Shown: positions 1-6,696, counted from the first letter of the stretch. The stretch is DNA of 7,863 bases from Bacteroidales bacterium (GCA_012798745.1 JAAZMQ010000192.1:1-7863); one strand, 5' to 3'. Notes: generated from the sequence alone by a model not told the origin. Translations and numbers: made by a program.

Positions 1-1
1 A

Positions 2-325
2 GGCGGGAAACTATCCGGAGGTCAACGTCAACGCATCAGCATTGCACGAGCCATTTTAAAAGACCCCCAAATTCTCATCCTCGACGAAGCTACATCGGCA
101 TTGGATACGGCATCGGAAAGACTAGTACAAGAAGCATTGGATAGACTGGTACAAAATCGTACCACCATTACCATTGCCCATCGATTATCCACCATTAAGA
201 ATGCCGACGAAATTTATGTTATACACGATGGAGAAATAGTAGAACATGGTCACCATGAGGAATTGTATGCCAAAAACGGATATTATCGAAAACTATGCGA
301 CGCACAAATCGATTTTTACCGGTAA
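2..325 (+). CDS. ABC exporter, C-terminal end of ATPase domain (5' partial)
   Basis: This is the last 107 codons of a gene that begins left of the window. The frame opens at base 2 directly into the ABC signature LSGGQ (visible residues 4-8). It is followed by Walker B with its catalytic Glu and D-loop ([12 protein letters not shown], 24-35) and the switch histidine in IAHRLST (His60). The tail [18 protein letters not shown] is typical of exporter-type half transporters of the MsbA/lipid and multidrug exporter group, where a membrane domain precedes the ATPase. Such proteins dimerise in the inner membrane and use ATP to export lipids, peptides or drugs. The membrane domain that would set the substrate is outside the window, so none is assigned. 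The gene ends 24 bp from the convergent cyclo-ligase gene, with no clear terminator between them. Confidence 0.93.
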   Translation, partial: GGKLSGGQRQRISIARAILKDPQILILDEATSALDTASERLVQEALDRLVQNRTTITIAHRLSTIKNADEIYVIHDGEIVEHGHHEELYAKNGYYRKLCDAQIDFYR

Positions 326-349
326 AAGCATCTAAAAAGTCAAAAATCG

Positions 350-907
350 TCATTCCAACACAATCTCATTTTGTGAGATAATCATATTCATTTTAACATC
401 GTGCTTTTCATGGGGGATTTGATCGAATAATTGAAAATCGAAACAAATACCTATTTTCGGAGCTTTGATAAGAGGTAACAACCGGTCGTAAAACCCTTTC
501 CCCCTACCCAACCGATGAAGTTTTCTATCAAATGCTACTCCGGGAACAAGAACAAGATCGATCCGCTCGAAATCAACGAAATCGTTCCCTTCCGGTTCAT
601 AAATTCCAAAAGAAGATTTCACCATCTCCTCCTGCAAAGTAAATTTTCTCAATGCCAATTCATTTCCTCTTACAACGGGGAGAATAAAACATTTGCTCCC
701 ATGATATTTATCGATAAAATCATGCGTAGCTACTTCACCTTCCATGCTATAATACGCCAAAATACAGGTAGCATCCCGGAACAAAGATGTTAATTCAAGC
801 GTTGAAATCACTTCTGCCGAAAAATTACTTAATTCCGCTTTTGATAAAGCTTTTTTTTTCGCTGCTATTTGATTCCGTAAAACCTGTTTCGAGGATATCT
901 GCTGCAT
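350..907 (-). CDS. 5-formyltetrahydrofolate cyclo-ligase
   Basis: The product is likely 5,10-methenyltetrahydrofolate synthetase, a cytoplasmic enzyme that uses ATP to convert 5-formyltetrahydrofolate to 5,10-methenyltetrahydrofolate and so returns stored folate to the one-carbon pool. Its hallmark is the C-terminal block VPGVAFDRKLHRLGRGKGFY, with the glycine-rich GRGKGFYDR phosphate-binding loop. The family's GIYEP motif and an upstream YYSMEGEV segment are also present. At about 185 residues it has the usual family length. The frame can be extended to a GTG at 911-913 (187 residues), but the ATG at 905-907 is preferred because it is the stronger start and costs only two residues. It is the last gene of the minus-strand cluster, 54 bp after the protease gene. 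That gap may carry a weak terminator and a promoter of its own. Confidence 0.93.
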   Translation of the reverse strand: MQQISSKQVLRNQIAAKKKALSKAELSNFSAEVISTLELTSLFRDATCILAYYSMEGEVATHDFIDKYHGSKCFILPVVRGNELALRKFTLQEEMVKSSFGIYEPEGNDFVDFERIDLVLVPGVAFDRKLHRLGRGKGFYDRLLPLIKAPKIGICFDFQLFDQIPHEKHDVKMNMIISQNEIVLE

Positions 908-913
908 TTCCAC

Positions 914-941
914 ACCAACACATCAAAACTAAACAAAAATA
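914..941 (-). promoter_or_regulatory. Possible internal promoter for the cyclo-ligase gene
   Basis: On the minus strand, two overlapping candidates fit the TAnnTTTG -7 element: TATTTTTG (941-934) and TAGTTTTG (931-924). Either would start a transcript 10-20 nt before the ATG at 907. No TTG is found at the usual -33 distance for either. The stretch is A-rich, so chance matches are plausible. Confidence 0.25.
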
Positions 942-955
942 AGTTGAGTCGAGAC

Positions 956-977
956 GAAAAATCACTCTTTATAGAGT
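956..977 (-). terminator. Weak stem-loop plus T-run at the end of the protease gene
   Basis: Read on the minus strand, a perfect 5-bp stem ACTCT/AGAGT with a 4-nt loop (977-964) overlaps the protease stop codon and is followed by GATTTTTC. The stem is short and AT-rich, so it would be at best a partial terminator. Confidence 0.2.
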
Positions 978-2602
978 TCTCGAACAATCGCTTCGGGTAC
1001 AGCTTTTCCTGTAACAATCATCTCTATAGCTTTGTCAACCACATTATCGTTTTCCATAAGAACAGCATAAAATCCTTCCTCTCCCCAGAAATTCCGGATA
1101 ATGTAAGCTTCCAACTGAGTTTCTAAAAGTTTTCGCGACTCTTCAATATAATACGGGCGTTGCCTTACACCTTTTGAATCGGCATAACTCACTAAATTCA
1201 TCAGCAGAGGCTGCATACGAAGATAGCGATGAAGATCTTCCCATGAACTAAATTTCTGCAATTTCTCCCTATTTTTATCGCTGTACACCATCGCATATTC
1301 CTGAACAAGATCACGACTTATCAACGCATTATAATATGGATTTATACCCGTAGTATCACGAGAAATGAAAATATCAGGCATAATTCCGTCGCCACCATAA
1401 ACGGTTCTGCCTCCGTCTGTTTTATACGGTTTTAAATCGACATTCGAAGCCGTATCCACATTTACATAATTCCCTTGGATATAACGATTAATAGCCTCCA
1501 TTTCATATTCATAGTATCGTCCTTTTTCATATTTACGCTGAATGGATCGTCCTGATGGCGTGTAATAACGAGCGACCGTCAACCGGATAGCCGATCCGTC
1601 TCTAAATTGACGTTGACTTTGTACCAACCCCTTTCCAAAAGATTTACGTCCAATAATTAACCCGCGATCATGATCCTGCATAGCTCCTGAAAAGATCTCG
1701 CTAGCTGAAGCACTTAATTCGTCAATCAACACAACAATCTGATCATTTTTGCAAGTTCCAGAACCGTCGGCATAGTGATCGATACGAGGGAATCTACGCC
1801 CCTCAGCATAAACAATTAATTCACCCTTATCCAAAAATTCGTTTGCCATAAAAACAACCGTTTCCAATGACCCCCCTGAATTGCCGCGAAGATCAATCAC
1901 AAAAGAATTGCTCCCTTGGTTTTTTAACTTGGAAATAGCTGAAATAAATTCGCTGAAAGTTGTAAATGCAAAAGTACCCACTTTAATGTACCCGATATCG
2001 TCCGTTAACATGTAAGATGCTTGCACACTGCTAACGGGAATATCGCCTCGAGTAACGGTAATGTATATCATTTTATTTTCAGATGGTCTGATGATGCCAA
2101 GCTTAACTTGTGTGCCTTTTTCGCCTCGCAGTTTTTTTACTACCTGTTCATTGGTGATATTTATCCCTGCTAATACCGTATCGTTTACTTCAACGATGCG
2201 ATCCCACGGTTGAATTCCTGCGGCTTCAGAGGGACCTCCCGGAATAATGCTCGTAACAACAATGGTATCGTTGAGCACATAAAAGCTGACACCTATTCCT
2301 GAAAAATGAGATTCCAGCTCTTCGTTGACCCGTTTCATTTCTTCGGCAGGTATGTAAGCTGAATGGGGATCGAGCTCCCTGACGATATGAGGCAAAGCAT
2401 CTTCGACCAATTCCCTCATATCGATGGGGTCGACATATGATTCCCCTATGTAATTAAGAACTGCATTTAGTTTTTCGGTACCTGCAACTTTTATTCCTCG
2501 TTCAAATACCAAAAACTTGTTACCGATAAAAATTCCTAATACAATTGCCAAAGCAATCCACAACGGCAACCACGTTCTTACACTTTTTTCAGCATTCATC
2601 AT
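962..2602 (-). CDS. Carboxy-terminal processing protease (S41, CtpA/Tsp-like)
   Basis: This is a 546-residue serine protease of family S41, which cleaves proteins from their C-termini in the periplasm. A hydrophobic segment at residues 11-26, after a short charged N-terminus, is an uncleaved anchor or a signal peptide. A PDZ domain spans roughly 95-186; its features are FSGIGVSF, VTSIIPGGPSEAAGI and GDIPV. The protease core includes VIDLRGNSGG (235-244). The Ser-Lys dyad is predicted as Ser299 in ELSASASEI and Lys324 in SFGKGLVQ. The 25-residue spacing equals that of Ser430 and Lys455 in E. coli Tsp. After the core (about residue 360) there is a long helical C-terminal region of roughly 180 residues, as in many Bacteroidetes homologues; its role is unknown. 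Two adjacent ATGs open the frame, and the upstream one is used here. The gene lies 36 bp after the dCMP deaminase gene and is probably cotranscribed with it. Confidence 0.95.
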   Translation of the reverse strand: MMNAEKSVRTWLPLWIALAIVLGIFIGNKFLVFERGIKVAGTEKLNAVLNYIGESYVDPIDMRELVEDALPHIVRELDPHSAYIPAEEMKRVNEELESHFSGIGVSFYVLNDTIVVTSIIPGGPSEAAGIQPWDRIVEVNDTVLAGINITNEQVVKKLRGEKGTQVKLGIIRPSENKMIYITVTRGDIPVSSVQASYMLTDDIGYIKVGTFAFTTFSEFISAISKLKNQGSNSFVIDLRGNSGGSLETVVFMANEFLDKGELIVYAEGRRFPRIDHYADGSGTCKNDQIVVLIDELSASASEIFSGAMQDHDRGLIIGRKSFGKGLVQSQRQFRDGSAIRLTVARYYTPSGRSIQRKYEKGRYYEYEMEAINRYIQGNYVNVDTASNVDLKPYKTDGGRTVYGGDGIMPDIFISRDTTGINPYYNALISRDLVQEYAMVYSDKNREKLQKFSSWEDLHRYLRMQPLLMNLVSYADSKGVRQRPYYIEESRKLLETQLEAYIIRNFWGEEGFYAVLMENDNVVDKAIEMIVTGKAVPEAIVRELYKE

Positions 2603-2638
2603 CCACTATTTTTTTAAATTATACCTTCCGTTATCTAT

Positions 2639-3073
2639 TTATTTATCTATATCTATAGCAACAACTTCAATATTAGCCCTCTTCAACAAATCAATTCCAT
2701 CGCTCACTCGGTAAGAATCAGCATATACAACCCTCTTGATTCCGGCTTGAATAATAAGCTTGGCGCATTCTATACAGGGGGCCGAAGTCACATAAAGTGT
2801 CGCCCCTTCGCTACTGTTGTTCGATCGGGCAACTTTTGTGATTGCATTGGCCTCGGCATGCAAAACATATGGTTTTGTGATATTATTTTCATCCTCGCAT
2901 ACATTCTCAAAACCTGCCGGCGTGCCATTATAGCCGTCGGATATAATCATTTTATCCTTTACTAAAATTGCACCCACCTGACGACGCTTGCAATAGGAAT
3001 TCTCAGCCCAAATGAAGGCCATACGTATATAACGCTTATCTAACAATTCTTGTTTATTCTCTCTAATTTCCAT
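2639..3073 (-). CDS. Deoxycytidylate (dCMP) deaminase, ComEB-like
   Basis: This 144-residue cytoplasmic zinc enzyme belongs to the cytidine/deoxycytidylate deaminase superfamily and is predicted to convert dCMP to dUMP, the precursor for thymidylate synthesis. Zinc ligands are visible as His72 in HAEANAI, with the proton-shuttle Glu74, and as Cys100 and Cys103 in TSAPCIECAK. The segment SDGYNGTPAGFENVCED (45-61) is characteristic of the dCMP deaminase branch rather than of cytidine or tRNA adenosine deaminases. Length is normal for the short bacterial form. The ATG lies 4 bp past the nadC stop, which suggests coupled translation, and the protease gene follows after 36 bp. A dCMP role is favoured over a competence (ComEB) role, since no competence genes are visible. 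Confidence 0.94.
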   Translation of the reverse strand: MEIRENKQELLDKRYIRMAFIWAENSYCKRRQVGAILVKDKMIISDGYNGTPAGFENVCEDENNITKPYVLHAEANAITKVARSNNSSEGATLYVTSAPCIECAKLIIQAGIKRVVYADSYRVSDGIDLLKRANIEVVAIDIDK

Positions 3074-3077
3074 CCTT

Positions 3078-3923
3078 TTAATCGGCCTTTAAACTCATGT
3101 CAAGACTCTTAACCGAATGAGTAAATGCACCTACAGAAATATAATCTACCCCACATTCGGCATAACTGCGTATGGTTTCTTCTGTGATCCCGCCCGAAGA
3201 CTCAAGCTCTACCTGTCCGGCTACCAATTCCACAGCTTTACGCGTATCTTCAACAGAAAAATTATCGAGCATAATCCTATCTACACCTCCTACACGCAAC
3301 GCCTCTTTTAGTTCATCAAGATTACGGACTTCGATTTCGATTTTTAGGTCTTTGCCTTTTTCCTTCAGATATTTTTGAGCCCTACGAATAGCGTTTTCGA
3401 TACCCCCGGCAAAATCGACATGATTATCTTTCAAAAGAATCATATCGAAAAGTCCGATCCTATGATTTTCCCCTCCCCCTATTTTTACTGCTTTTTTTTC
3501 AAGCATACGCATTCCGGGAGAAGTTTTACGCGTATCGAGCAATTTCGTGCGGGTTCCCTCAAGAAGCTTCACATAATGATGTGTTGTTGTTGCAATACCG
3601 CTCATGCGCTGCATGATGTTAAGAACAAGACGCTCGGTTTGCAAAAGCGATTGCACCTTTCCTTCCACAACAAAAGCTACATCACCGGGCTTAACATGCG
3701 CTCCATCCTCGATAAAAACTTCCATCTTTAACGTAGGATCAAATTTATGAAAAACTTCCTTTGCCACCTCCACTCCGGCAAGAATACCTTCTTCTTTTAT
3801 GATAAGCTTCGCTCTTCCTTCGGCATCAGCAGGAATACTACACAAGGTAGTATGATCTCCCTCCCCAATATCTTCGGCAAAAGCCAGATCTATGAGTTTA
3901 TTTACTAATTCTTTCTCTTCCAT
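3078..3923 (-). CDS. nadC: Nicotinate-nucleotide pyrophosphorylase (carboxylating)
   Basis: This 281-residue enzyme is quinolinate phosphoribosyltransferase. It condenses quinolinate with PRPP to give nicotinate mononucleotide, CO2 and pyrophosphate, the entry step of de novo NAD synthesis in the cytoplasm. The N-terminal domain has EDIGEGDHTT (17-26). The barrel carries QTERLVLNIMQRMSGIAT (95-112), LLDTRKTSPGMRMLEKKAV (128-146), the GGGENHR loop (149-155), LLKDNH (163-168), EIEVRNLDEL (196-205), MLDNF (218-222) and SSGGI (242-246), closing with DYISVGAFTHS (260-270). All expected active-site blocks are present and the length is typical. It is the first gene of the minus-strand cluster and faces rlmH across 158 bp. 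The neighbouring nadA and nadB genes seen in some genomes are not in the window. Confidence 0.97.
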   Translation of the reverse strand: MEEKELVNKLIDLAFAEDIGEGDHTTLCSIPADAEGRAKLIIKEEGILAGVEVAKEVFHKFDPTLKMEVFIEDGAHVKPGDVAFVVEGKVQSLLQTERLVLNIMQRMSGIATTTHHYVKLLEGTRTKLLDTRKTSPGMRMLEKKAVKIGGGENHRIGLFDMILLKDNHVDFAGGIENAIRRAQKYLKEKGKDLKIEIEVRNLDELKEALRVGGVDRIMLDNFSVEDTRKAVELVAGQVELESSGGITEETIRSYAECGVDYISVGAFTHSVKSLDMSLKAD

Positions 3924-3978
3924 ATTTAAACGTTTTCTGAGAATACTCTAACTGTATAAACACCTAAAACATCTTTTT

Positions 3979-3998
3979 TGTTAACTGTGCTGTTGACA
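3979..3998. repeat. Imperfect dyad TGTTAAC-N6-GTTGACA
   Basis: Two 7-bp arms, complementary except at one position, are separated by 6 bp. They lie just inside the predicted start of the nadC transcript and upstream of the rlmH promoter. The right arm is part of TTGACAA, which recurs 11 bp further right at 4004. This could be an operator, but no known regulator motif is recognised. Confidence 0.35.
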
Positions 3999-4003
3999 AT
4001 GAA

Positions 4004-4037
4004 TTGACAAAATTATAAAAATAAAGTATTACATTTG
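4004..4037 (+). promoter_or_regulatory. Predicted rlmH promoter
   Basis: The -7 element TACATTTG (4030-4037) matches TAnnTTTG exactly, and TTGACA at 4004 supplies a -33-like TTG. The 23-bp spacer is slightly longer than usual. The predicted start is near 4044, about 38 nt before the ATG at 4082. The -7 element lies inside a perfect dyad ATTACA-TT-TGTAAT (4028-4041). Confidence 0.6.
4008..4015 (-). promoter_or_regulatory. Predicted nadC operon promoter (-7 element)
   Basis: On the minus strand this reads TAATTTTG, a full match to the Bacteroidetes -7 consensus TAnnTTTG. It would place the transcript start near 4001 and give a leader of about 77 nt before the nadC ATG. There is no TTG at the expected -33 position, so the call rests on the -7 element and its place upstream of the operon. 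Confidence 0.45.
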
Positions 4038-4081
4038 TAATCAGGACGAAAAAATTGTATTTCAAAGATAAATTCATAGAA

Positions 4082-4555
4082 ATGAAAATCATTTTGTTAT
4101 CAGTAGGAAAAATAAACGATGCTGCTTATAACAAGCTGATAAATGTCTATGTGAAAAGACTTGAGCGTTATATCTCCTTTGAAATTAAAATCGTTCCCGA
4201 TATAAAAAACACGAAAAATCTTTCTGAAAAAGATCAGAAGACTCTCGAAGGAAACCAAATTCTCAAAACATTGCAACCCAACGATTATGTTGTACTTCTG
4301 GATACGAAAGGAAAGGGGTTTACTTCGCCGGAATTTGCCCGGTTTATCGAAAAGAAAGGGCTCATGGGGCTAAAGCGTTTGGTTTTTGTCATAGGAGGCC
4401 CCTACGGATTTTCGGAAGAAATGAACAGGCGTGCCGATGAAAAAGTGTCGCTTTCGAAAATGACCTTCACTCACGAAATGGTGCGCTTGGTTTTTATAGA
4501 GCAGCTTTATCGGGCAATGACCATTCTGAACAACGAACCTTACCATCACGAATAA
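4082..4555 (+). CDS. rlmH: 23S rRNA pseudouridine1915 N3-methyltransferase
   Basis: This 157-residue SPOUT-class enzyme methylates N3 of pseudouridine 1915 in helix 69 of 23S rRNA on assembled 70S ribosomes, with S-adenosylmethionine as donor. The sequence opens with MKIILLSVGK and carries LLDTKGKGFTSPEFA (72-86). Its knotted cofactor-binding segment is LVFVIGGPYGF (100-110), where GGPYG contacts the cofactor. The conserved C-terminal block is LSKMTFTHEMVRLVFIEQLY (124-143), ending in PYHHE. The length matches E. coli RlmH (155 residues). The frame can be extended upstream to a TTG at 4055, but that start would sit only about 10 nt from the predicted transcript start, and the ATG at 4082 aligns with the family N-terminus. 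It probably forms a transcription unit with the hydrolase gene 31 bp downstream. Confidence 0.97.
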   Translation: MKIILLSVGKINDAAYNKLINVYVKRLERYISFEIKIVPDIKNTKNLSEKDQKTLEGNQILKTLQPNDYVVLLDTKGKGFTSPEFARFIEKKGLMGLKRLVFVIGGPYGFSEEMNRRADEKVSLSKMTFTHEMVRLVFIEQLYRAMTILNNEPYHHE

Positions 4556-4586
4556 TAAATCAAATTCTTTTCAAACAATCACCACA

Positions 4587-5729
4587 ATGAAAAAAGTTAT
4601 TTTTCTTTCCTTTTTTGTTTTTTTAGGTACTCACGTCTTTTCGCAAGACATTGCGGGAAACGGGGGTGGAACACTGCATATCGAAGACACAACATTGAAC
4701 CGTCCTCAAACACCTGCAAAACCCTATCCTTACATTGAAGAAGAAGTTACCATCCTAAACAAAAAAGACAACATTTCTCTCAGCGGAACGCTTACGCTTC
4801 CCGGCAGAGACAGCATTTATCCTGCAGTGATCCTCATTGCAGGAAGCGGGCCAAACGATCGCGATGAGACCATTTTCGGGCATAAACCCTTTCTCGTTCT
4901 TTCCGATTATCTGACACGCAACGGCTTCGCTGTTCTCCGATACGATAAACGCGGCGTCGGAAGATCAACAGGGGATTACAAAAAAGCAACCACAGCCGAT
5001 TTCGTTTCAGATGCAAAAACAGCAATTGCATATCTACAAACAAGAAAAGAGATTGATAAAAACCATATCGGATTGATCGGACATAGTGAAGGGGGAGTTG
5101 TTGCTTCTACGGTGGCGTCAGAATCGAAAGACGTGAAATTTATCGTTCTTTTAGCAAGTATGGGCGTTAAAGGCAACGAACTTTTATCGGTTCAAAATAT
5201 TACAGAGCTAAAACGACAAAATGTAGATCCCGAAACCATTGTGGGGTTAATTCCGCATCTAAAAGACGCATTGAAGAAATCTCAAGAATGGGAGAGTACA
5301 GAAAATGACAGCGTTTCTATTCAGAATAAACTCAGTAAAGTATGGAACCAACTCCCAACTTTATTCAAACTGCGGACAAAAAAAGAAAACTTTATTCGCT
5401 CAACCTACAATGCTATGATCTCGCCTTGGCTTCGTCAATTTCTCTCCATCGATCCTGCCAATTACCTTGAAAAGACAAGCTGCCCGGTATTGGCTATTAA
5501 CGGCGAAAAAGATACGCAGGTGCTTGCAGACAAAAATCTGACAGCGATAGAAACAGCACTTGAAAAAGGAGGAAACAACCAATATATGATAAAAAAATAT
5601 CCCAATTTGAACCATCTTTTCCAGGTATGTGAAACAGGGGATATAGATGAATATGCAAAAATTGAACAAACCATTTCACCCGAAGTATTGGAAGATATTA
5701 CTAAATGGGTGAAAACACAACTAAAATAA
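4587..5729 (+). CDS. Exported alpha/beta hydrolase (serine esterase or peptidase-like)
   Basis: This is a 380-residue secreted hydrolase of unknown substrate. Residues 1-20 form a signal peptide (two lysines, a Phe/Leu-rich core, ending HVFSQ) with cleavage expected after Gln20. No lipobox cysteine is seen, so it should be soluble in the periplasm. A linker at 21-50 precedes the fold. The hydrolase begins at about residue 51, with an oxyanion-region motif LIAGSGPNDRDE (83-94) and YDKRGVGRSTG (119-129). The predicted nucleophile is Ser167 in GHSEGG, the acid is Asp309 in NGEKD, and the base is His343 in NLNHLF. The helical stretch at 195-290 is probably the lid. It resembles the dienelactone-hydrolase/acyl-peptidase group often annotated simply as alpha/beta hydrolase. 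Its position behind rlmH looks like shared transcription rather than shared function. Confidence 0.9.
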   Translation: MKKVIFLSFFVFLGTHVFSQDIAGNGGGTLHIEDTTLNRPQTPAKPYPYIEEEVTILNKKDNISLSGTLTLPGRDSIYPAVILIAGSGPNDRDETIFGHKPFLVLSDYLTRNGFAVLRYDKRGVGRSTGDYKKATTADFVSDAKTAIAYLQTRKEIDKNHIGLIGHSEGGVVASTVASESKDVKFIVLLASMGVKGNELLSVQNITELKRQNVDPETIVGLIPHLKDALKKSQEWESTENDSVSIQNKLSKVWNQLPTLFKLRTKKENFIRSTYNAMISPWLRQFLSIDPANYLEKTSCPVLAINGEKDTQVLADKNLTAIETALEKGGNNQYMIKKYPNLNHLFQVCETGDIDEYAKIEQTISPEVLEDITKWVKTQLK

Positions 5730-5736
5730 ATTTTAA

Positions 5737-5744
5737 TACATTTG
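5737..5744 (+). promoter_or_regulatory. Predicted promoter of the small membrane protein gene
   Basis: TACATTTG is an exact TAnnTTTG match in the 41-bp gap after the hydrolase gene. It is identical to the rlmH -7 element. The start would be near 5751, 20 nt before the ATG at 5771. No -33 TTG is evident. Confidence 0.45.
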
Positions 5745-5770
5745 TACTCTTCAAATAATGAAATACAAGG

Positions 5771-5956
5771 ATGAAAGGGAAAAAAATCATTTTACGAATA
5801 TTGGGGATATTGATTGCATTAATTGTTATCGCTTCCCTCTATTTTTATTTCACACTTCCTCACTGGAAAGGTATTTATATTGGAGGGGTAGGACTATTCC
5901 TCACAATTAATCTGCTCATCATTGCCTTTTTTGTCAACAAAAATTTTAAGGAATAA
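5771..5956 (+). CDS. Small two-helix membrane protein, unknown function
   Basis: This 61-residue protein is not recognised as a named family. The basic N-terminus (MKGKK, then Arg9) is followed by a first hydrophobic helix at about residues 7-28 (ILRILGILIALIVIASLYFY). A short polar turn (PHWKG) leads to a second helix at about 36-54, and the tail NKNFKE is charged. The positive residues at both ends suggest a hairpin with both termini in the cytoplasm. It has its own candidate promoter, and the last 11 bp overlap the end of the convergent AlkD-like gene. Support for it being a real gene comes from the promoter, the coherent membrane topology and its fit in the gap. Homology cannot be judged here. 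Confidence 0.65.
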   Translation: MKGKKIILRILGILIALIVIASLYFYFTLPHWKGIYIGGVGLFLTINLLIIAFFVNKNFKE

Positions 5957-6626
5957 TATCTTCAAATTCAAAGCGCAAAATATCCGCAATCTCCTTCCCC
6001 TTGGAGCTTTTCTCTGATGGCTTCAATCGATTCAAAATAGCACTAGCCAATTGAGGCGAGTCTCTCCCGGCAAATTTCAGGGCATTCAAAGCAGCCTGAA
6101 ACAAAAACAACGAATCGGAAGCAAGGTCAGAAAAAGCTCTCTCGACAATATTATTCTTATCGACTCTCTCAAAAGAGGTCGCACGAATAATAGCAAGTCT
6201 GGCAAACAGCCAATACCCCGTTAAACGCGTATCTTCGTTCTCTTGGTTTACCCAACCATTAACCAACTCGTCAGCAAAATCCGTTTTTGAAAATAAATTC
6301 ATGCACACCCGCTCGCGAATTTCCTGATTGGGAATCCCCAATATCCAACGTGCAGCATCTTCTCGAGAAAATTCATCGGGAGGATACAGCAATGTAGCAA
6401 TAATTTTCAACTCGCGCACATCTTGTTTCCACAATGTTTCGGCTAACTCTTTATCGGGAATGTAACGAGACGCAATCCTACGGATATCCGGAAATTTTAC
6501 CCCAAAATTCATACCGTAATTCATTCCTTTCTCCCGCATACTTGCTGCCACGACACCATTCATGGAAAGACGAAGATCCTTTCGGATTTTACGAATTGTT
6601 TCTTCTATTACATTTACAGTGCTCAT
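5946..6626 (-). CDS. AlkD-like HEAT-repeat protein (DNA alkylation repair family)
   Basis: This 226-residue all-helical protein is likely in the DNA alkylation repair (AlkD/AlkC) family, whose AlkD members excise N3- and N7-alkylpurines by wrapping DNA with HEAT-like repeats. Family-like features are FGVKFPDIRRIA (41-52), LWKQDVRELKIIATLL (65-80) and the helix pairs that follow; the length is close to AlkD (about 237). From memory of Bacillus cereus AlkD, the catalytic Trp109/Asp113 pair falls in KSWWDSVD. The matching place here reads KTDFADELV (114-122) and lacks a Trp-x3-Asp pair. Arg134 may match AlkD Arg148, but the Trp187 equivalent also appears absent. It may bind DNA or act on another substrate rather than being a standard glycosylase. 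It has its own promoter and overlaps the small membrane protein gene tail to tail. Confidence 0.78.
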   Translation of the reverse strand: MSTVNVIEETIRKIRKDLRLSMNGVVAASMREKGMNYGMNFGVKFPDIRRIASRYIPDKELAETLWKQDVRELKIIATLLYPPDEFSREDAARWILGIPNQEIRERVCMNLFSKTDFADELVNGWVNQENEDTRLTGYWLFARLAIIRATSFERVDKNNIVERAFSDLASDSLFLFQAALNALKFAGRDSPQLASAILNRLKPSEKSSKGKEIADILRFEFEDIIP

Positions 6627-6645
6627 TCTAAAAAAGAAATAAAAG

Positions 6646-6676
6646 CAAAATTAAGCCATTAAAAAGAAATATCCAA
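6646..6676 (-). promoter_or_regulatory. Predicted promoter of the AlkD-like gene
   Basis: The minus strand has TAATTTTG (6653-6646), an exact TAnnTTTG match, with TTG (6676-6674) 20 bp upstream at the -33 distance. The transcript would start near 6639, about 13 nt before the ATG, so the leader is very short. Confidence 0.55.
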
Positions 6677-6696
6677 TCCTTTATAAGAAAATTGAC

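Noticed and set aside
363..379. Hairpin ATCTCA-TTTTG-TGAGAT near the convergent ends of the ABC and cyclo-ligase genes
   Set aside because: It lies inside the cyclo-ligase coding region, has only 6 bp and has no T-run directly after it on either strand, so it is not called as a terminator.
515..793. Plus-strand open frame of 92 codons over the cyclo-ligase gene
   Set aside because: It lies wholly inside a clearly recognised gene on the other strand and has no recognisable motif.
908..913. GTG start for the cyclo-ligase gene, two codons upstream of the ATG
   Set aside because: Possible, but it adds only two residues, and ATG is the more common start; no ribosome-binding signal favours the GTG.
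4055..4081. Upstream TTG start for rlmH adding nine residues
   Set aside because: The added residues have no family match, the site is very close to the predicted transcript start, and the ATG at 4082 fits the usual RlmH N-terminus.
4520..4586. Integration site at the 3' end of rlmH, as for SCC elements in staphylococci
   Set aside because: No duplicated rlmH end, terminal repeats or recombinase gene is present. The next gene is an ordinary hydrolase 31 bp away.
5758..5901. Out-of-frame ATG at 5758 giving a short peptide over the small membrane protein
   Set aside because: The peptide has no coherent features, while the frame from 5771 has a clear two-helix pattern.
6631..6670. 10-bp direct repeat AAAAAGAAAT
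   Set aside because: It is A-rich, has only two copies and lies in an AT-rich leader, so chance is a sufficient explanation.
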